NCBI GenBank assembly: GCA_030062745.1
Contig: CP099844.1
Coordinates: forward strand, 5,175,481-5,239,480
Origin: Capitulum mitella
Taxonomy: Eukaryota; Arthropoda; Thecostraca; Pollicipedomorpha; Pollicipedidae
DNA length: 64,000 nucleotides
Direction: 5' to 3'
Under the pieces are notes generated by a model. It was given only the letters and a program-made list of their open reading frames with translations, did not search any database and was not told where the DNA came from. A program made the translations under genes and the position numbers. Positions 10,766 through 25,700 of the stretch are shown in pieces; positions within the stretch are counted from its first letter, which is position 1, and every line of letters starts with the position of its first letter.

Positions 10766-13700
10766 GTGAGTACACGCGGCAAGCCGTTGTAGACTGTGTC
10801 AATAAACAGCATGCCTTTTTGTCTACGCATCGTCGACCCAGCGATTGGATCGAAGCAGATAAAGATGCGCTCCCCTCTCAGTCGTGGCAATTCGTTGACA
10901 CTTTTTCAGTTGAGTATATCAGAACGTCACACACACTCACACATCAGTCACGAAATCTCCTTTGAAGGAGACTCGTCATGGAAAACAGTGGTATAATATA
11001 AATTTAAATTGCTCTTGAAACACGAAACTAGCCAAGAAATAAATAAACGTTTAGGAAACGAACAATCCCAACCTATGAAACGTTTTGGATTCATCTTTCA
11101 TTGCACTATTATCTGCCCATTTTAGCATGCGAATTTAGTGTTCCGTAACTTAGCTCGAGCCGGCAGTCGGAGTGAAACATTCCACCAATGATCGAATGTA
11201 GGAATGGAACTTAAAAAATGTCATTGTGAAAATGTCATATTCCACTACTATACTGCCTAGATGAAACTGCATTGCGTGTACTCAGGTGTCAAGCATCCAT
11301 GTATAAGTGAAAAACAAGGAAATGCCAGTGTGGCTAAAACAGTTCTTCTAATACAGAATTTTCGGAACGAAAATGGCGTAGGAAAATGGTTGCTGGCGAG
11401 GTGCCTTCGCTCGCCGGCGCAACGATAACTCCGCGTCGTGGTATGGCAAGCCCGAAAATTGCGAACCAACTCCGGAGGCCATGGCCCAGCGTCATAAAGC
11501 TTCCCAAACCAGGAATGCACGAACTATTCCCAAGTAGCTGCGTTGTCCCAGATTCCAGCTTCATAAAGGTCGGGACTTTTGGAAGCACGCCCGCACGAAT
11601 ACGACGAGCTATGACTTTCCTGACATTCATTCATTTTAGACAATAAAACTTATCTCCAGGAAGTAGAAACCGCAGACTGCATCCAAAATAGTCCTGGTAA
11701 CCTCTAAACGTTATCTTGTGCAATCACACTGCAGCACGCTTGGTCTCGAATCATTTGGCGTGGTTTTGCGTGTCCAATTTCATGTTCCATAAAGGCCGGA
11801 AAGGAAGAATGCAGGAAAATTCGAGGAGGAAGAATCCTAGTGTGATAACGTAGAATGGTTTAGGAAGCAAGGGAAGTTCAGTTTCATATGGGTCAAAAAC
11901 TAGGAGGTTGCTACGTCTCGGGAAATCGCGCCGGAAGACGGTCGTGAAAACGTCTCTTCAGGTGTAGAGTCCGTATTCTGCCACAGACTTGGAACTGTTA
12001 TAACTTTCTCCACACGTGGAGTCCAGCGCCAGATCACAGGAAAACAGGAAACTTATATGTGATGTATTTTTGGCAAATTCTGATGGCTGACTGAATTTGT
12101 AATGGATTTGGAGAAAGGCGATTACCTACTCATTTACTTCTTCCCTGGAATCTTCCCAAAAGGCGGAGGATGCGCCATGCGTTTAGGGGACCGGGGCAAA
12201 TGACATTTTTAAGCAATTTCTTTCCCTGCATCTTTATTCGGATGGTATTAATTTATCCAGGGCTAATGAATAATCTCGAACGCTTCCCCCTCCCCGTGGC
12301 GCCGCCTCTGCCAGGCGGCTGGATACGGGCGGCCCTTTGTCATTCTCTTCCGTTCCTACGCCTGTGACATAGAACATCCACTTTCGGTGTCTGTTGGTGA
12401 TATGACCTCATGTCTTCATTTTGAGCACCTTTGAACCTTTGGAATCTTTCTTGCAATGAATGCAAAAATCAAAAATGGGTTTCTGAGTCCTGCACACAGC
12501 TACTTCAACCAAAAGGCATCTGGCATACAGTATGAGACTTCATTACAAACCACGACGAAGCGATTAGGAAACCGAAGGACCTCAATAAACCTTGGTTGTT
12601 AAGGATCCGTACCTCTGCACAACGTGTTCGCCGTGCAAAAGAACCTGGCCGTAGGGCACACATACACGACTGTGCGCGAGGATGGTCGATAACAAAAATC
12701 AGTCCAAACGCACTACGCCGGCCAGAGACAACGCCGAAGGCAATCGCCTGGACGCGAGGGCCGGGTTGTTTTCCGCCGTGCAGTCACCGCCCGGGCAGAT
12801 GCGCCTCCCCTCTCCGGCGACACAGAACTGAGGCTACAGGAAGGGACGCGGCGCGTGAACGACGCCATTAGACCCTCGGCAGGTTCACTCCGGCCGCCGC
12901 CACCGGATCGCGACGCCACACCGGACGTTCCGGCTTGGTGCCACCGGCGCATCGCGATGCAGCGGATGACGTCATACGCTCCGACGTGTGCATGTACAGA
13001 AAAACCCACGAGCATTGAGGCTGAGACTTGAGTCTCGTTTTCACACGAAGTGTCTCGATAGCATTGGCGATGAGTGGCCGTAGAAGTTTCCCGCTTACGA
13101 TTTTTCGGGTGGAAGGTGGCTACCCTAATTCTCACGGCATACGCAGTTCGCTTAAAACTTTCCTCGCTGTGACCAGGAGCGTCAGGGAGCTGTCCGGAAC
13201 CGGGCGAATGAACCGCGGACGGCTGTAAGACCGAGGCATGGGCCGGCTTGTCGAATGAATGACGATGTAAAACCGGGATGTAAGCCGGCATGTCGAAAAG
13301 ATTCTGGCCGGTAGCCGAAAGTTCCGGAGCAACGACTGGACAGCGACTGCTGAGGCGGCAGTCCAGAAGGGTTGGCGGGCGAGTAACCCCAACGGCCCCG
13401 GGCTGATCGGCAGCCGGGGAGGGGACTTTGGCGGCGCTGAGATGAGGATGTGTCATCCGACGCGTTAAAAAAGACTTTCTTCGAAGTGAAAGTCCGGACA
13501 GCTTCAGACGAACTGTCCGGACCTGGGCGAATGAACCGTAGACGGCTGTAAGACCGGGACACGGGCCGGCATGTCGAAAGGAAGGATGGCTGCAGGAGCG
13601 GGGCACAGGCCGACATGTCGAAAAGGCTTGAACCGAAATTGATCGGTAGCCAGAAGTTGCGGGGCAAGGAACGGGCTGGCCTTTGATTCGGCAGCTCAGA

Positions 13701-16700
13701 CGAGGTCGTGAGCTTGTGACTCTTAGGGCCTCGGGCTTACCGGTAGCCCAGGTTCTCTCGGCAACTAATGAAGTGATGATGAGTCATTCGACAAGGTGCA
13801 AAAGGCCGGCTGATGCTGAATTACATTTTACGAGAGATAAATTTTGGGCTACGGAAAAAGATTCAGTTGCAGACGTTTGCAGCAGGCGTTGACAAAACAC
13901 GCCACTACAGCTCGGGAAAGGGAATCGAGGAGAGGGATGATAGAATTTTCTCATCAGGGAAAGGCATAAGGGTACAAATTAAGGGGGGAGGGTAATTAAG
14001 CACCAGTTTAGAATTAGTCAAGTCCGTCACACAACGATGTGCATTCGCCGCGGAGCATTTTAATTCTGTTACTACATATTAACAATCAGGACACAGCATC
14101 TGTCAGCTTATGCTGAGACAAAAGACTAATAAATGCATTGACTCAATTTTGGGCGTATCGTATGACCCAATTTTGGATTTAGCCGGACGGCGCAGGGTTA
14201 TATGGACGGCCGAGGGAGGGAGGGCACTTGACGGAAGGGCTCCCAAGCATGACGTCACAAAGTCATCCTCCAAAACACGTCCCTCCTTCTCACGCCAGTC
14301 TTTCGTCTCACACCGCGTTACTCACTGTATTTATGCACGACCAGAATTGGCCTCCTCGGCAGTCTACACATAGCTTCCGTAAGCGGTAGACGGGTCGGTG
14401 GGTTTTTCGGCGAAAGCGAGTTGCACGGCATGCAACGAACACCGCAGCCTGTGCACGCGCAGCCGCCCACGCCGAGCGCCGGCCAACGTGCAGCACGTAT
14501 TAAGCCGCACCATCAGATCCCGTCGTTTTGAAAAAAGACCCCGACAGCACCGCAGCCGTGATACAATACCATCTCAGCTTTTCATAACAACACGCGGTCC
14601 TGTCTGACCGATCGCAAAATGGACGCAGCGGATAAGGGGCGCCCTGAACACTGTCATCCAAGGCAGATGCCGTGGTAGCATTGGCGGCAGAACGAGAGGC
14701 TCAGGTGACAGGCCGATGTCTGGACAATCAGTAAGATCTCTCTAGGGGTGAGCACTGTATAAGGGCGAAGAGACGAATTGTAAGAGACGGGTTCCATTTG
14801 TCTGGCGAAAATACGGCAACACAGTGTGCCTTACTGTCGCACATCGTCTTGCGTATATCTTTTTTCACTGGACACCAATTTTCGGATAAACCAATAAATG
14901 CGGAAATGGGGAGAGCATGATGGACAGCAGGGTGGAGTAGGCCGTGGCTTATTTGCCCCACGCTTGATACGAAGCTGGACAACGCGCTTGTCCGAAACCA
15001 TAGAAAGTGCGCTTGTTTTTCATCATCTCTCAAAAAGGATCGAAGGAATTTTGGATAGTATTTTGCTTCAATTCCATTATTACCAGCAACACTATTTCTC
15101 GCAAATATTTTCAAACTTTCATACACAATACTGCTCTAAAATTATTAAAATGTTGGATCATTATACCTTTTTCGTCAGAAAAGACATACTCCAAGAATTT
15201 CCTGAGCCGAGCACGGTTCAGGAAATTCTTGGAGCTAGAGCTGGAAAATTCCTTTTGAAAATGCGCTAACAAAATTCAAGGGGAACAACGCGTTTAGTAC
15301 CGGTAACCACAAAGGCACCGCGGGAAAATATATATTCTTTGAGCCCTGGAGACCAGTTTTTGGATAAATCAACCAATGTAGAAATGGGGAGGGCATGGTG
15401 ATGGACAGTAAAATGAAGTATACCTTAGCTCTCTGCTCCACGATTGATACAGAGCTTGACAACAAGTTTAAGTCCTGGGCCATTGAGAAAGTGCTGGTTT
15501 CTAATCAACTCTCGAAAGGGATTTTCGGCAGAACTTGAGTGCATAAATTAACAGTGCGTTGTTCCAAATGCATTATTTCAACTGTCATTTGAAAATGTAC
15601 AAGATATCCTGCAATTATTTTCAAAGTTGCCGCCACAACGTTGCATTGGAATAGTTAAAATGTCCTCGGATCCTCGGAATTTGTCGCCAGGCAAGACGGT
15701 GATCTCAGGGCGACCACCAGAGCTAAGAAATTCCTGTCCAAAAAGTACCAATAAAATACCGAACTGGACAAAGTGCTTAGTACAGGATGATTATTTCTAC
15801 TTTCAAGAACACAATGGCCCGACCCGCGGCCTAAGGCTCAAAACTGCAATGGCCGACAAGAAATCACAGCACGTTTAGGGCAGCCAGTGTGGTCAGGCAC
15901 CGTGACAGTTCCGCAGCACTGCGAATTCAAGCTATCATCAACATAACGCATGCTGCAATACCGTTACGTCTACAAGTTGCACTCGATGCAAGAAGACTGT
16001 CAGTGGAAACCTCGGAACCCGTGAGGGTGCGTGTGAACCGCCGGTCTGCCAGTCCAGCGCGACCAGTGACGTGACACGGCCGTTTTGCAGCTGAGTTCCG
16101 GCTCTGCGGCGGACGGGCTCGCCTCCCACCAGACGTTCACCTGTCAGAAGACTGGCGAAGTGTTCGGCTGGTCCCCCGGCGGCCAGATGGTGCCGTCCGG
16201 TCCCGTCTGTCTGCGTGAGTCGCCGGCCGCGTCGCCGGACAGCTGCTGGCCAAGGAAGGCTGTGGCCCACAATGTGGCAAAGGACAGCTGGGGGCAGCCG
16301 GCGGTGCTCTCACTGGTGGCTTGAGACAGCCGGGGACGGATGGCCTTGTTCCTCCCTGTGACAGATGGTGATGACGGTTAGCAGTGCTTCTCATTGCGGT
16401 AGAGGGCAGCTGGAGACAAATAGCTGCGTTCCACTTGGTGACAGGATTACTCTGAGAACAGGCGGTGGTATTCCTCGTTTCCAAAGCAGTCTTCAGCAGG
16501 TTCAGAGCGTACATTTTATAGACCCATATTTCTGTACCCATGTTTGAATGTCAGTCTTTGGCTTCTAGATATTCAGTTTTTATGGTGCCATTTCAGAGCC
16601 GTGCAAAACCGGATACGCTAGCAATCTCAATATATCGCACCCTAAATGCCTGAAGTACTATGAGACGGAAGAGGCCGTGGACCTACGCAAAGCCACGGAA

Positions 16701-19700
16701 TTCTGCAGGGAGCAGGACGCTTCTCTGGCCAACCCCTTCAGCGGCAACGACACCCTGCAGACGTTCATCAGGCTGGCTGCTAACAAGACTGTCATCACTG
16801 GCGTCGACCTGCGGTGAGTTTCTGCCGATGGGATGGGGGAAGGGAGGGGGATACGGAGCTCACCATGATGACGATAATATGCTGAATCGTCTAGGTGATG
16901 AAGTAACGTTAATGACACAAATCCGTAAAAGCCATTGATGAATTTTGGGTGCAATACATACATACCTAACCAAACCAGCAAAGGAAGGCTTGGATTGATT
17001 CACGGCCTGATTCTGTCTGCACACGGAAACGAATGGCGCCATGTTGAATCGTCGCGTACAACCAAGCCAATAAATTCGCTGTGTTTTGGTGACCATTATG
17101 GTTGGCGTCATTCGGTATTAAACAGAACTTGGCCAACCCACAAATCAACTCAGAATTCACCAAGACCCGTCGTGGACGCAGCCGATGCGGACCCGAGGGA
17201 CCGACAAAATGACCGAATGACACCACCCAAACTTCGCTGACATATCCCAACGGACTGCACCGAAAGTGCAGTCAGCTGCTTGTGTTCACCTGACCGTTCC
17301 ATCGTCATCCAAAATACCCGATAGTTTTGCATGTTTACTTTTACTTTGAAGTGTCAGGGTTGTAAATATTGCCGATTGTGTTTGCTGGTAAGATTTAATG
17401 TTTTCTTCAACACAGCTTTGCTTGTTTCCTTCGTACAGGATATGTTTAACCCGCCCGTCAGATGTCTCTGCTTCATGGCATGAGTCTTGCGGCATGAAAA
17501 GAGAGATGCGGACTTGAATATTACAGCGATTCATGGGCAAACCGTCCTCGCCCACCGAGAAGAGGTCACGGAGAATTTCCTCGTCTGGCGAGAGATCTGA
17601 GAAATGGCGTTGGACGCCATGTCGGGTATTTTTGGTATGGTATTAATTGGTATGGTATTAACCCTATTCCCGGCAGGGGGGCTGAATCCGCTCCCCTTCG
17701 GGTTTTTTGCTTGCCAATTCCAGGCTTTTTAACGCAGCTTTACGAAACTTGGTGACTTTTCCTAGCTATTTTTTTGTAAGCGCTGTGACAAAATTTCACA
17801 ATTCTACTTTGCTCAGGAACGGAGCCAGGCAACGTTTTTGGGAGGCACCTCATGCCATTTTTGGCCATGTTGAGGGTAAAATGAAAATGTCTGTCAAAAA
17901 CAGAGTTTCAAAGATAGAACTTAAAACTTTATATGGATGTATAGCTAAATAGTTGGGCAATGTGCAGACGTAATTTTGTTTATCTGAGGCCATTTTACAA
18001 GGTCAGGTCAAGGTCAAAAGTCAAAATTTGTTTTTTCGCAATAATTTCGGCGCGATTTTTTCAAATACCAAACCCGGAATATATATTACGTAGAACAGTG
18101 CGTTTTACTTGTGTACGAAGTTTCAGTTTGATATCAGGTCAGGTCACGGAGCTATGACCTAAAATGTCAGTGCGCGTACCCTATATCGCAATAGCCATAA
18201 AATAAAATTTTTGAAATAGAGTGAATTCAAATAATTGAAAACGTTTACAGATAGTCTTAAATGCACACGAGATCATTCCAAATGACCCCAAGGTCACTGG
18301 AGGTCATTTAAGGTCAAAGGTCACAAGTTGATCTGAGAAACGTGTGACCATGACAGTTCCCCCTTTTTCATGTCCCTGGCACCGCCTATGCTAACATTAT
18401 ACAAACATTGTAATGCGATTCGTACTTCTTTAGTATACCATGACTAGCAGAAGCCAAAAATGGGTGTTTGCCTCTTTTGTTCATTCAATTGTTAGAAAAC
18501 TAATCCTCCTATTTTTGAAACCCTGTGAACGCCCATGAACTTTCTCAAAATTTCAAATTTGTGTGCCCATGGTAAAAGCCCTATCCATAATCTCTCGATT
18601 CATGCCGGTTTCATTGAAATCGGTCGATAAACAACGGGGTTATAAGATGTCCAAAAGTACCCTCCATTTTGACATTTTTGCCCCCCTGTATCCACACATT
18701 TCGAAATTTTGCAAGTTTCTTTTCAATAAAAGTGTAGTTCACATCACGGCAAATCGATTTCCGTTTGTTGCGATGAAATCGGACGAGTAGTTCTCGAGAT
18801 CTCACGGGGGCCGAATCCGCCCCCCTGCCGGGAATCGACCATACCGTCTAGCCCTCTGGGAATAGGGTTAATCAGTGGAAACTTTTGAAACCATCCTGAA
18901 TCAAAAGTTACTCATAGTACAATCAGACTTGTCCACAGTATTTCCGAAACGGAAATTGCAACGGGTATCAAGCCACGGTGCCAAATATAATCATTGCCTT
19001 GCAGTTTATAACAAGTGTTTTAATGTTGAGATCAGTGGCGATTCTTCCATTGAGACACATGAGACACTTCCTCACCTGTAATGCTGGGTTTCACCAATAT
19101 TTTTTGCGTTTGATTATTCTTTTAAAAGTTTCCTACCAACAGACAAATTACAATCCTTAATGAAGAAAATTAAAGGACATTCCATTGGCGATCAGCACTA
19201 TTCCTACTTCGAAGGCCATTGGGAAAACTCTTAATAAGGCAGCCTCACATGGCTGCGATATCAATCTGGCGGTGCGCTTTTTGATGGCGATTTTGGCGCG
19301 TCAGACAAATTGGTTTTTGAATGTCATTTCATTGCATGAATTGCGCGTTGGTGAAAGAGGATCTACTCCAGCATAAACAGGCTCCTGCAAATGGCTCATA
19401 TCAAGGACTGATCCTAAAAGGTGTTGCAATTCGAACAAATGTATGCAAATGTTTGACACATTTGACGCATGTTCCCGAATTAGTGCTGAAATGCTAAGCT
19501 ATGTTATACCCTAAATGAGCCTGCCGTATGATTTTGTTTTTCTGATCCCTTGATAATAATAGGCATTAACCCGCGCCTGATTATCAGTCGGCGCCGGTCA
19601 CGTTTGACTGGGGCGGCGGTTGACCGCCTCCCTCTAACCCACGAACTGCTGGTCGCGCGATAAAAATAAGCACACCGTTGGAAAGCTTGTGACACAGAGA

Positions 19701-22700
19701 GCCCGAAACTGATCTGATTTTTAGTTTTGGATAACATGTAAGCCATTTACGCCCTTTACATGTTTTCTCACAGTCGACTGCATGAAACCGAGAAGCGGCC
19801 TGGATCTCAAGAGCTGTGATTAATGAGGCCTAGGTAAAGGCACCAATGGATAGAAGTCCATTGATATCCACCAATGGATAAAAGTCCGCAGATGCCGATA
19901 CACGCCTATTTTTTTTATTTGCTTCATAAATAACCCAAACGTTGAATTAAAGATACGGCGATTTTTGCGCCCACTGCCGGCGGGCGCCGTAGCCGAACGC
20001 CGTATAAAATTGACGGAAATTAATTTCAGCGTTCCTTTATTTTTGCGACATTTCCATGTGATATTTCTTTGTCCTAGTGGTTCTTGTAATGGTTTCTCAT
20101 GCTTAAATTTCGGAGAAATTCGATAGTTATCAATCTACACAACTGGCGGGGCTTTATTTCCAGGATTTCTTTATTTCCAAAATATTCAGTTTTTCCGAAA
20201 CTTTTCGAAATTTGCTACTACTCACTGTGCCAGCCAGTTCTGCCTTTTTCAACCCGTTCTGAGTAACTGATCGCCGATCTTGACGGCAGAGCATTTTGTG
20301 TCATAACGGTTATTCGTGACCTGACCTCAGGTCAATGGCTGGAAGACATTGATACTTTGTCCATTGACGGTAACTGGATGTCTGCATCACCTCATACAGA
20401 AATCTTATGAAAAATTCCGTTAAATTCCGAAAAAAACGACGTCATGTCCTAAAAATCGGGTCAACCTTGGGACAATGACCGGCAAAATTCCGAAAAATCT
20501 AAGATAGCAGATTTCTTGCATTCATCAAGGTCTGTAATCCCTAAAAGTTTTACTGTGAAATCCTGTTCCCGAAAAAGTTGCAGGGCGTTAAGGTGAGGCA
20601 CCTGACTTTGTCGGCTTTGACGAACAAACGACAAAGAAGATCATAAAATGTTGATATGCTCTAACCTTCAACAAGACATGGATTGGCGAGTATATACATA
20701 TGTGTTTATATATATGTATATATATATATGTGTGCGTGTGTGTGTGTGTATGTTCTCTCTGAGTGTGTGTGTGTGTGTGTTTGTTCTGTGTGTGTGTGTA
20801 CATATCAGTCATTTTGAATGCAAGGGCTAACGCGCTTTTATAAACTTCTCTCTTGCTTGTTCGATGTTTCGCATTAGGTTTCGTTCTGCCTTGGTAGAAA
20901 AAATATTAAGTCTCCAGTATTCGTACATAAAAAGGTAGAGGCTTTCATGGGAGAAAACCATGAACGCATCCACAGAAGGCATTAGAAAAGGAGGCATGTA
21001 GCGTCGCACGCGGGTAATGCAAAAAGGATATTTCCTTCAGGACCAAGATTGTCATACAATGTACCTTGCACCAGCCTGGTACTGGCACATATTATATTGG
21101 CATGACATTGGCAAATGGTATTGGCTCGTGGTATGGTATGGTAGGGACATGTTGACTACTCGTGACCTCACACGACATCATCATGGATGAAACTTACGTC
21201 ATTGCAGTCCCGCGAAAGAGTGACATTTTGCGCCATGAAACTAGCGGTGTTTGCCGGTTAAAGATTTTCTTTTGCAAACGAGCATTTACAGGCTTTTGAT
21301 GGAGCCTTATGATGGTTGCGAAATCTTATGCTTTATGTCAGGTTAACTTAAAATAACGGCAATTCGACCTCGTAGTTTCGCATGACCTAGCTTGCCCTGT
21401 GCTACTGTTTTCCTTAGATAAACGTTTGATGCATAAAGCACACGCATTGAGGCCTTAGGTTATCTGTACTCTTCGATTTGCACGAAAAAGGTGGCATTCC
21501 CCAAATCGGTCGAATAGTGAGTTTTGCATGACCTGTTACCCGCGGAATAATCTTGAGGTTTACAGATGTAACATACCTGGGCTGGCATTATCCAGGGCAA
21601 TAAATTATCATTTGGATCAGCTAAGCTGGTCGATTGGTTGCAGAGCTATTGTGTCCGTGTGTGCGTGTGTAGGGGTCTGACGCCCCATCCAGCAACTGGA
21701 AAGTGACAACATTCCCCAGTTACTGCTGGGTTCACGATAAAGTGCACACTGTCGATATAGCTGCGTCCAGGCACTGCCGACACCGGTTTGTTCAATAGCC
21801 GAGCTGCAGCTGAACCGTCAGCTCAACCCACAGGGGCCAAACCATTATCAGCCCGGACTTCGTCAACTCGGATCTGATGCAGCCGGCCGACGCCAGCCTC
21901 GGCATGAAGAACTGCATCTTCTTCGAAAAGGACCATTTCTTGCCTCAGGCCTGCTTTCCTCTTACATCTTCCGGCACCACAGGCGTCGTCTGCCAGACGC
22001 CCGGTAAGGGCCGACAGCTCCGCTGCCGGTACAGGACGTGCGGGATATAGGAGGGTTTTCGTCTGCCCAGGCAGGACCGATATGACCACCGCTGTCCTTA
22101 CATTCCACGTGCGTGTATTTCAAATCGTGCAGCTGGAGTACTGACCTGGTGTGTGAAGCGCATACGAAGACCTTCGCCCTGTCGATAGCAATTGGAGTCC
22201 ACCGTATCACCTTGTCTGATCGAGTCTTTTAGAACACCCGAAAAGCAAATGTGGATAAAAAAACAACCGCCACCTATAGATAAAGACCAGATGAAGGCCA
22301 CCGTCAGGCTAGTACGTTTACTGATAAGGGTCTATCCGAAGCTGTCTGCCCTTAGCTACGCACCAATGAGTTGGTTTCCTACGGATCAATTTATGATATA
22401 AAACAATAATAGGAAGAAAAGTAAAAAGTCCTACCAACAGTTGGAACATCATCTTTGAATGCCTGCAATGATATTGGGACTTGGCAAATGCGCTGACATG
22501 GGCCTAGGGGAGGAACTCAAGGAACACTAACTCTGGGAACATTTGCCAGGTACTCACCCACATCATGGTTGCTTGCGCCAGAATGAGCCGTGTCCAAAAC
22601 ATGAGTATTTCACATATTCACATTCACATCATTTTAAAATATGATTTCATATTTGAATTATATAAATATTTTATCTATATATAATATATATATAATCGCT

Positions 22701-25700
22701 CATATATATATAAAATGTTCATATAATTCAGATATAAAATTATATTCTAAAATGATGTGAATGGACCAGTTATATATATGTATATATGTGTGTGTATATA
22801 CATCATTTATATATATTTTGCAGTAGGAGAAACTCACAGCAGTACCTCATCATCCGACTAGCTGTACAATGCAAGCATCGCCAAAATTCAGAAACTGTGT
22901 TAGATTTCAACCCGACTTGAAAGAACTATGCCTGAAAGGCTTAGCAAAGCATTCTCGTTTTCCTGTCTTCAGGCCTCCTTGTAGCTCTTTACTGCGAAAT
23001 TCTTTGCTGACCTCCGCCATAGTAGAGGACCGACAGCAGAAGGAAGTGCTGCATACTGTCGGGACAGTGTCAGGAATTGGTGTTCTTTCTGGACAGCGCC
23101 GATGGAAAATGTTTCTCTGCGAACCGTGTCAGTAGAGTGCTACCCTCCGACCGTATCAGTATGGAGTGCTACTCTCCGACCCGTGTCAGTAAGGAATGTC
23201 ACTATCCGGATCGTGTCATTGGGAAGTGCCACGCCCGGACCGAGTCAGTACGGAGTGCTAGTCTCCGAACCGTGTCAGTATGGAATGATTCTCTCCGGGC
23301 CATATCATTGGGGATTGCTACTCTCCGGGCCGTGTCAGTAGGGAGTGCTGCCTTCCAGGCCATAAGTGAGTGCTACTCTCCTGACCGAATCAGTGGGTGA
23401 TGCTTTCCTCCGGCCTGTGTCATTGAAAAGTGCTTCTCCCCAGATCGTGTTAGAAGCGACTGCTACTCTCCGGACATTGCCTTTGGGGTGCTACTCTCCG
23501 CAGCGTGTCAGTAGGACGTGCTAATCTCCGGACCGTGTCATCAGGGAGTGCTTCTCCCTGGCCTGTGTCCGGGCCTGAGCTTCAGAGCTGCTTTGTGCTG
23601 CTCCGAATCTGATGTTGTGTGCTGGTCTGAGCTTCAGCAGGTGGCGTCTTTTTCCCTATACGCGATTCATGCTCTCATTCTTTAAGCAGACACGCATACT
23701 CATGAGTCCACATCATTGCAATTTAAGGGGGAACGCAAGGAAATTGGAATACAAAAAAGGTTTTAAAAACACCAGACCATAACCTCGAATATTGTGATTA
23801 TGGAAAAAAACAGTCTTTTTGTGCCAGGAGGGATGGTTCTTACATGTGAAATGCGTATCAACCCAGCACTGACTGAGGTATTTCGTAACTTTCTTCTCAC
23901 GGGCGGACGTTTAACGTCAACCCACCCCCATCTGTCTCGAGAACCAATGGTCCGATTTGGCTGATTCAAACCACAGTCGACAGCGCCGAATCTTGTGGTC
24001 CTGTGGAATATACGTTGTTTTACTCTTGGGTGAGTGATGATGTCACAGACAAGGTCAGACACGAAAAGTGACCATTTCCTCCCTTTTCTCCAGTCGCTAA
24101 ATCATAATGAAAAGCAGACCGAAACTGAAGTTGCCAAGGCAATATATTCCTAGTAGCTCAATATCATATTCAAGGCACCATGTAACCCAAGGTCATGAAA
24201 GGTCAAGTTCACAGTTTGGGTCAAATGTGTCGTCCGTTATAACGTGTTATGCGATGCATGTCTGTTGACTCACTGAACAGAAAGATTTCACCTAATGCAC
24301 AAAAAAAATCTTGAAATGGCTCCAGTCACCGTGCAAATGCAATACTGCAACATTTTGCCGCTTCAAACTCGGAGTACCACGGGCACACTATCGACTTCTA
24401 TCTGTGATCTTTGGATGGCCCTACAATCCAGTTTGTCCCATGTCGCACATCTCCGCTGATTGCTGCACAACATTGCAAAGGCCGACATCTCCACACCGTT
24501 CATTCAAAATGTCGGACAGAACGTGGAACAAAACGACGCCACCAGTTTACTTGCTTAGCCCAGATCTGCATAACACTGCCAAAAGTCAAACCACGAAACA
24601 ATGATGCACTGTTGCAAGAAAATGCCGCGTAAGTTGTACGTGCAGTTTGCTGCGAGAAAATTCGACAGTCCATCTAGCCGTGTTTAAAAATCGGTTTATT
24701 CATTTCCTTTCGTGAACATATTTTCACTTGACCCGGAAATGGAAAATACGTATCTGATCTAGGATGACTTAGCAAGAGGTCAGGGACGCTCCATATTGAA
24801 CTTTTAGACCATGCTGATATTCCGTGCAAGATGCAGTCACCATGCATAGTAATAGTATGCCAGCACGGCGTTGAAGTAAAAATGAACGTCGAATCGCAAA
24901 ATGGTTGTACTCATCACGTCATTTAGATATGATCTAAGATGATCTCGTCTCCAGATTTTTGTCAGGATATGCATAACTGATGTAAGAAAAAAACACTGAA
25001 AGTTTCAGGACGCTGTGTTTATTCGTTTAGGAAATACCTAAAATGCTCCAAGGCGTTTAACGCTTCTCTCCCCTAGTCATTGGCGAGTGAACACTTCACT
25101 CATCGTTTCGGTTCAGGCCATCTTCCCCCTGAATATGACTTAGAACCGAACATTTGTGATAGGCAAGCAGATCGCTGTTTTACTTTAAATGTTTTTTTTT
25201 GGTTCCGTTTCTTTAGGACAGGGATAATTAAAACCTCATTGTCGTGCCAGAAACAGTTGCTTTTTCCGCCATTGCTATGTCTTGATAGTTGTGCTCGGAG
25301 TGTAGTTCAAAAGGGGCTGTGGAAATATACTGATAACCCAGCTGTATTTTCAGGTATAAACCAGAACAGCGGCAGTGAGTGCTAATCGGTGGATCGTGTC
25401 CGGATCTATGCGTCAGTAGTGAGAGATAGTCTCCGCACTATGTCTGAATCTGAGCGTCAGTAGAACATTACTCTGCCGTCCGTGTCCGGTTGTAAAGTCT
25501 TGAGACCGCGTGCGTTCACTGCTGCTTTAGCTGCAGTCAGCTCCAGCTTGACGCCGGTGGCACGCCTGTCCACAGAGACGTGCCCTGAGGGGTACGCCCA
25601 CCACACAAACTGGGGATGTATCAAAAAGTTCCTCATTAGTGACACGCCCATTGCCGCTAACAGCAGATGTTCGACCCATGGCGGCTCTCTACCCCCTATG

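Noticed and set aside
12713-13606. 297-codon minus-strand frame
   Set aside because: Lies in duplicated GC-rich repeat DNA. The protein is repetitive, unlike known families, and has overlapping alternatives in other frames.
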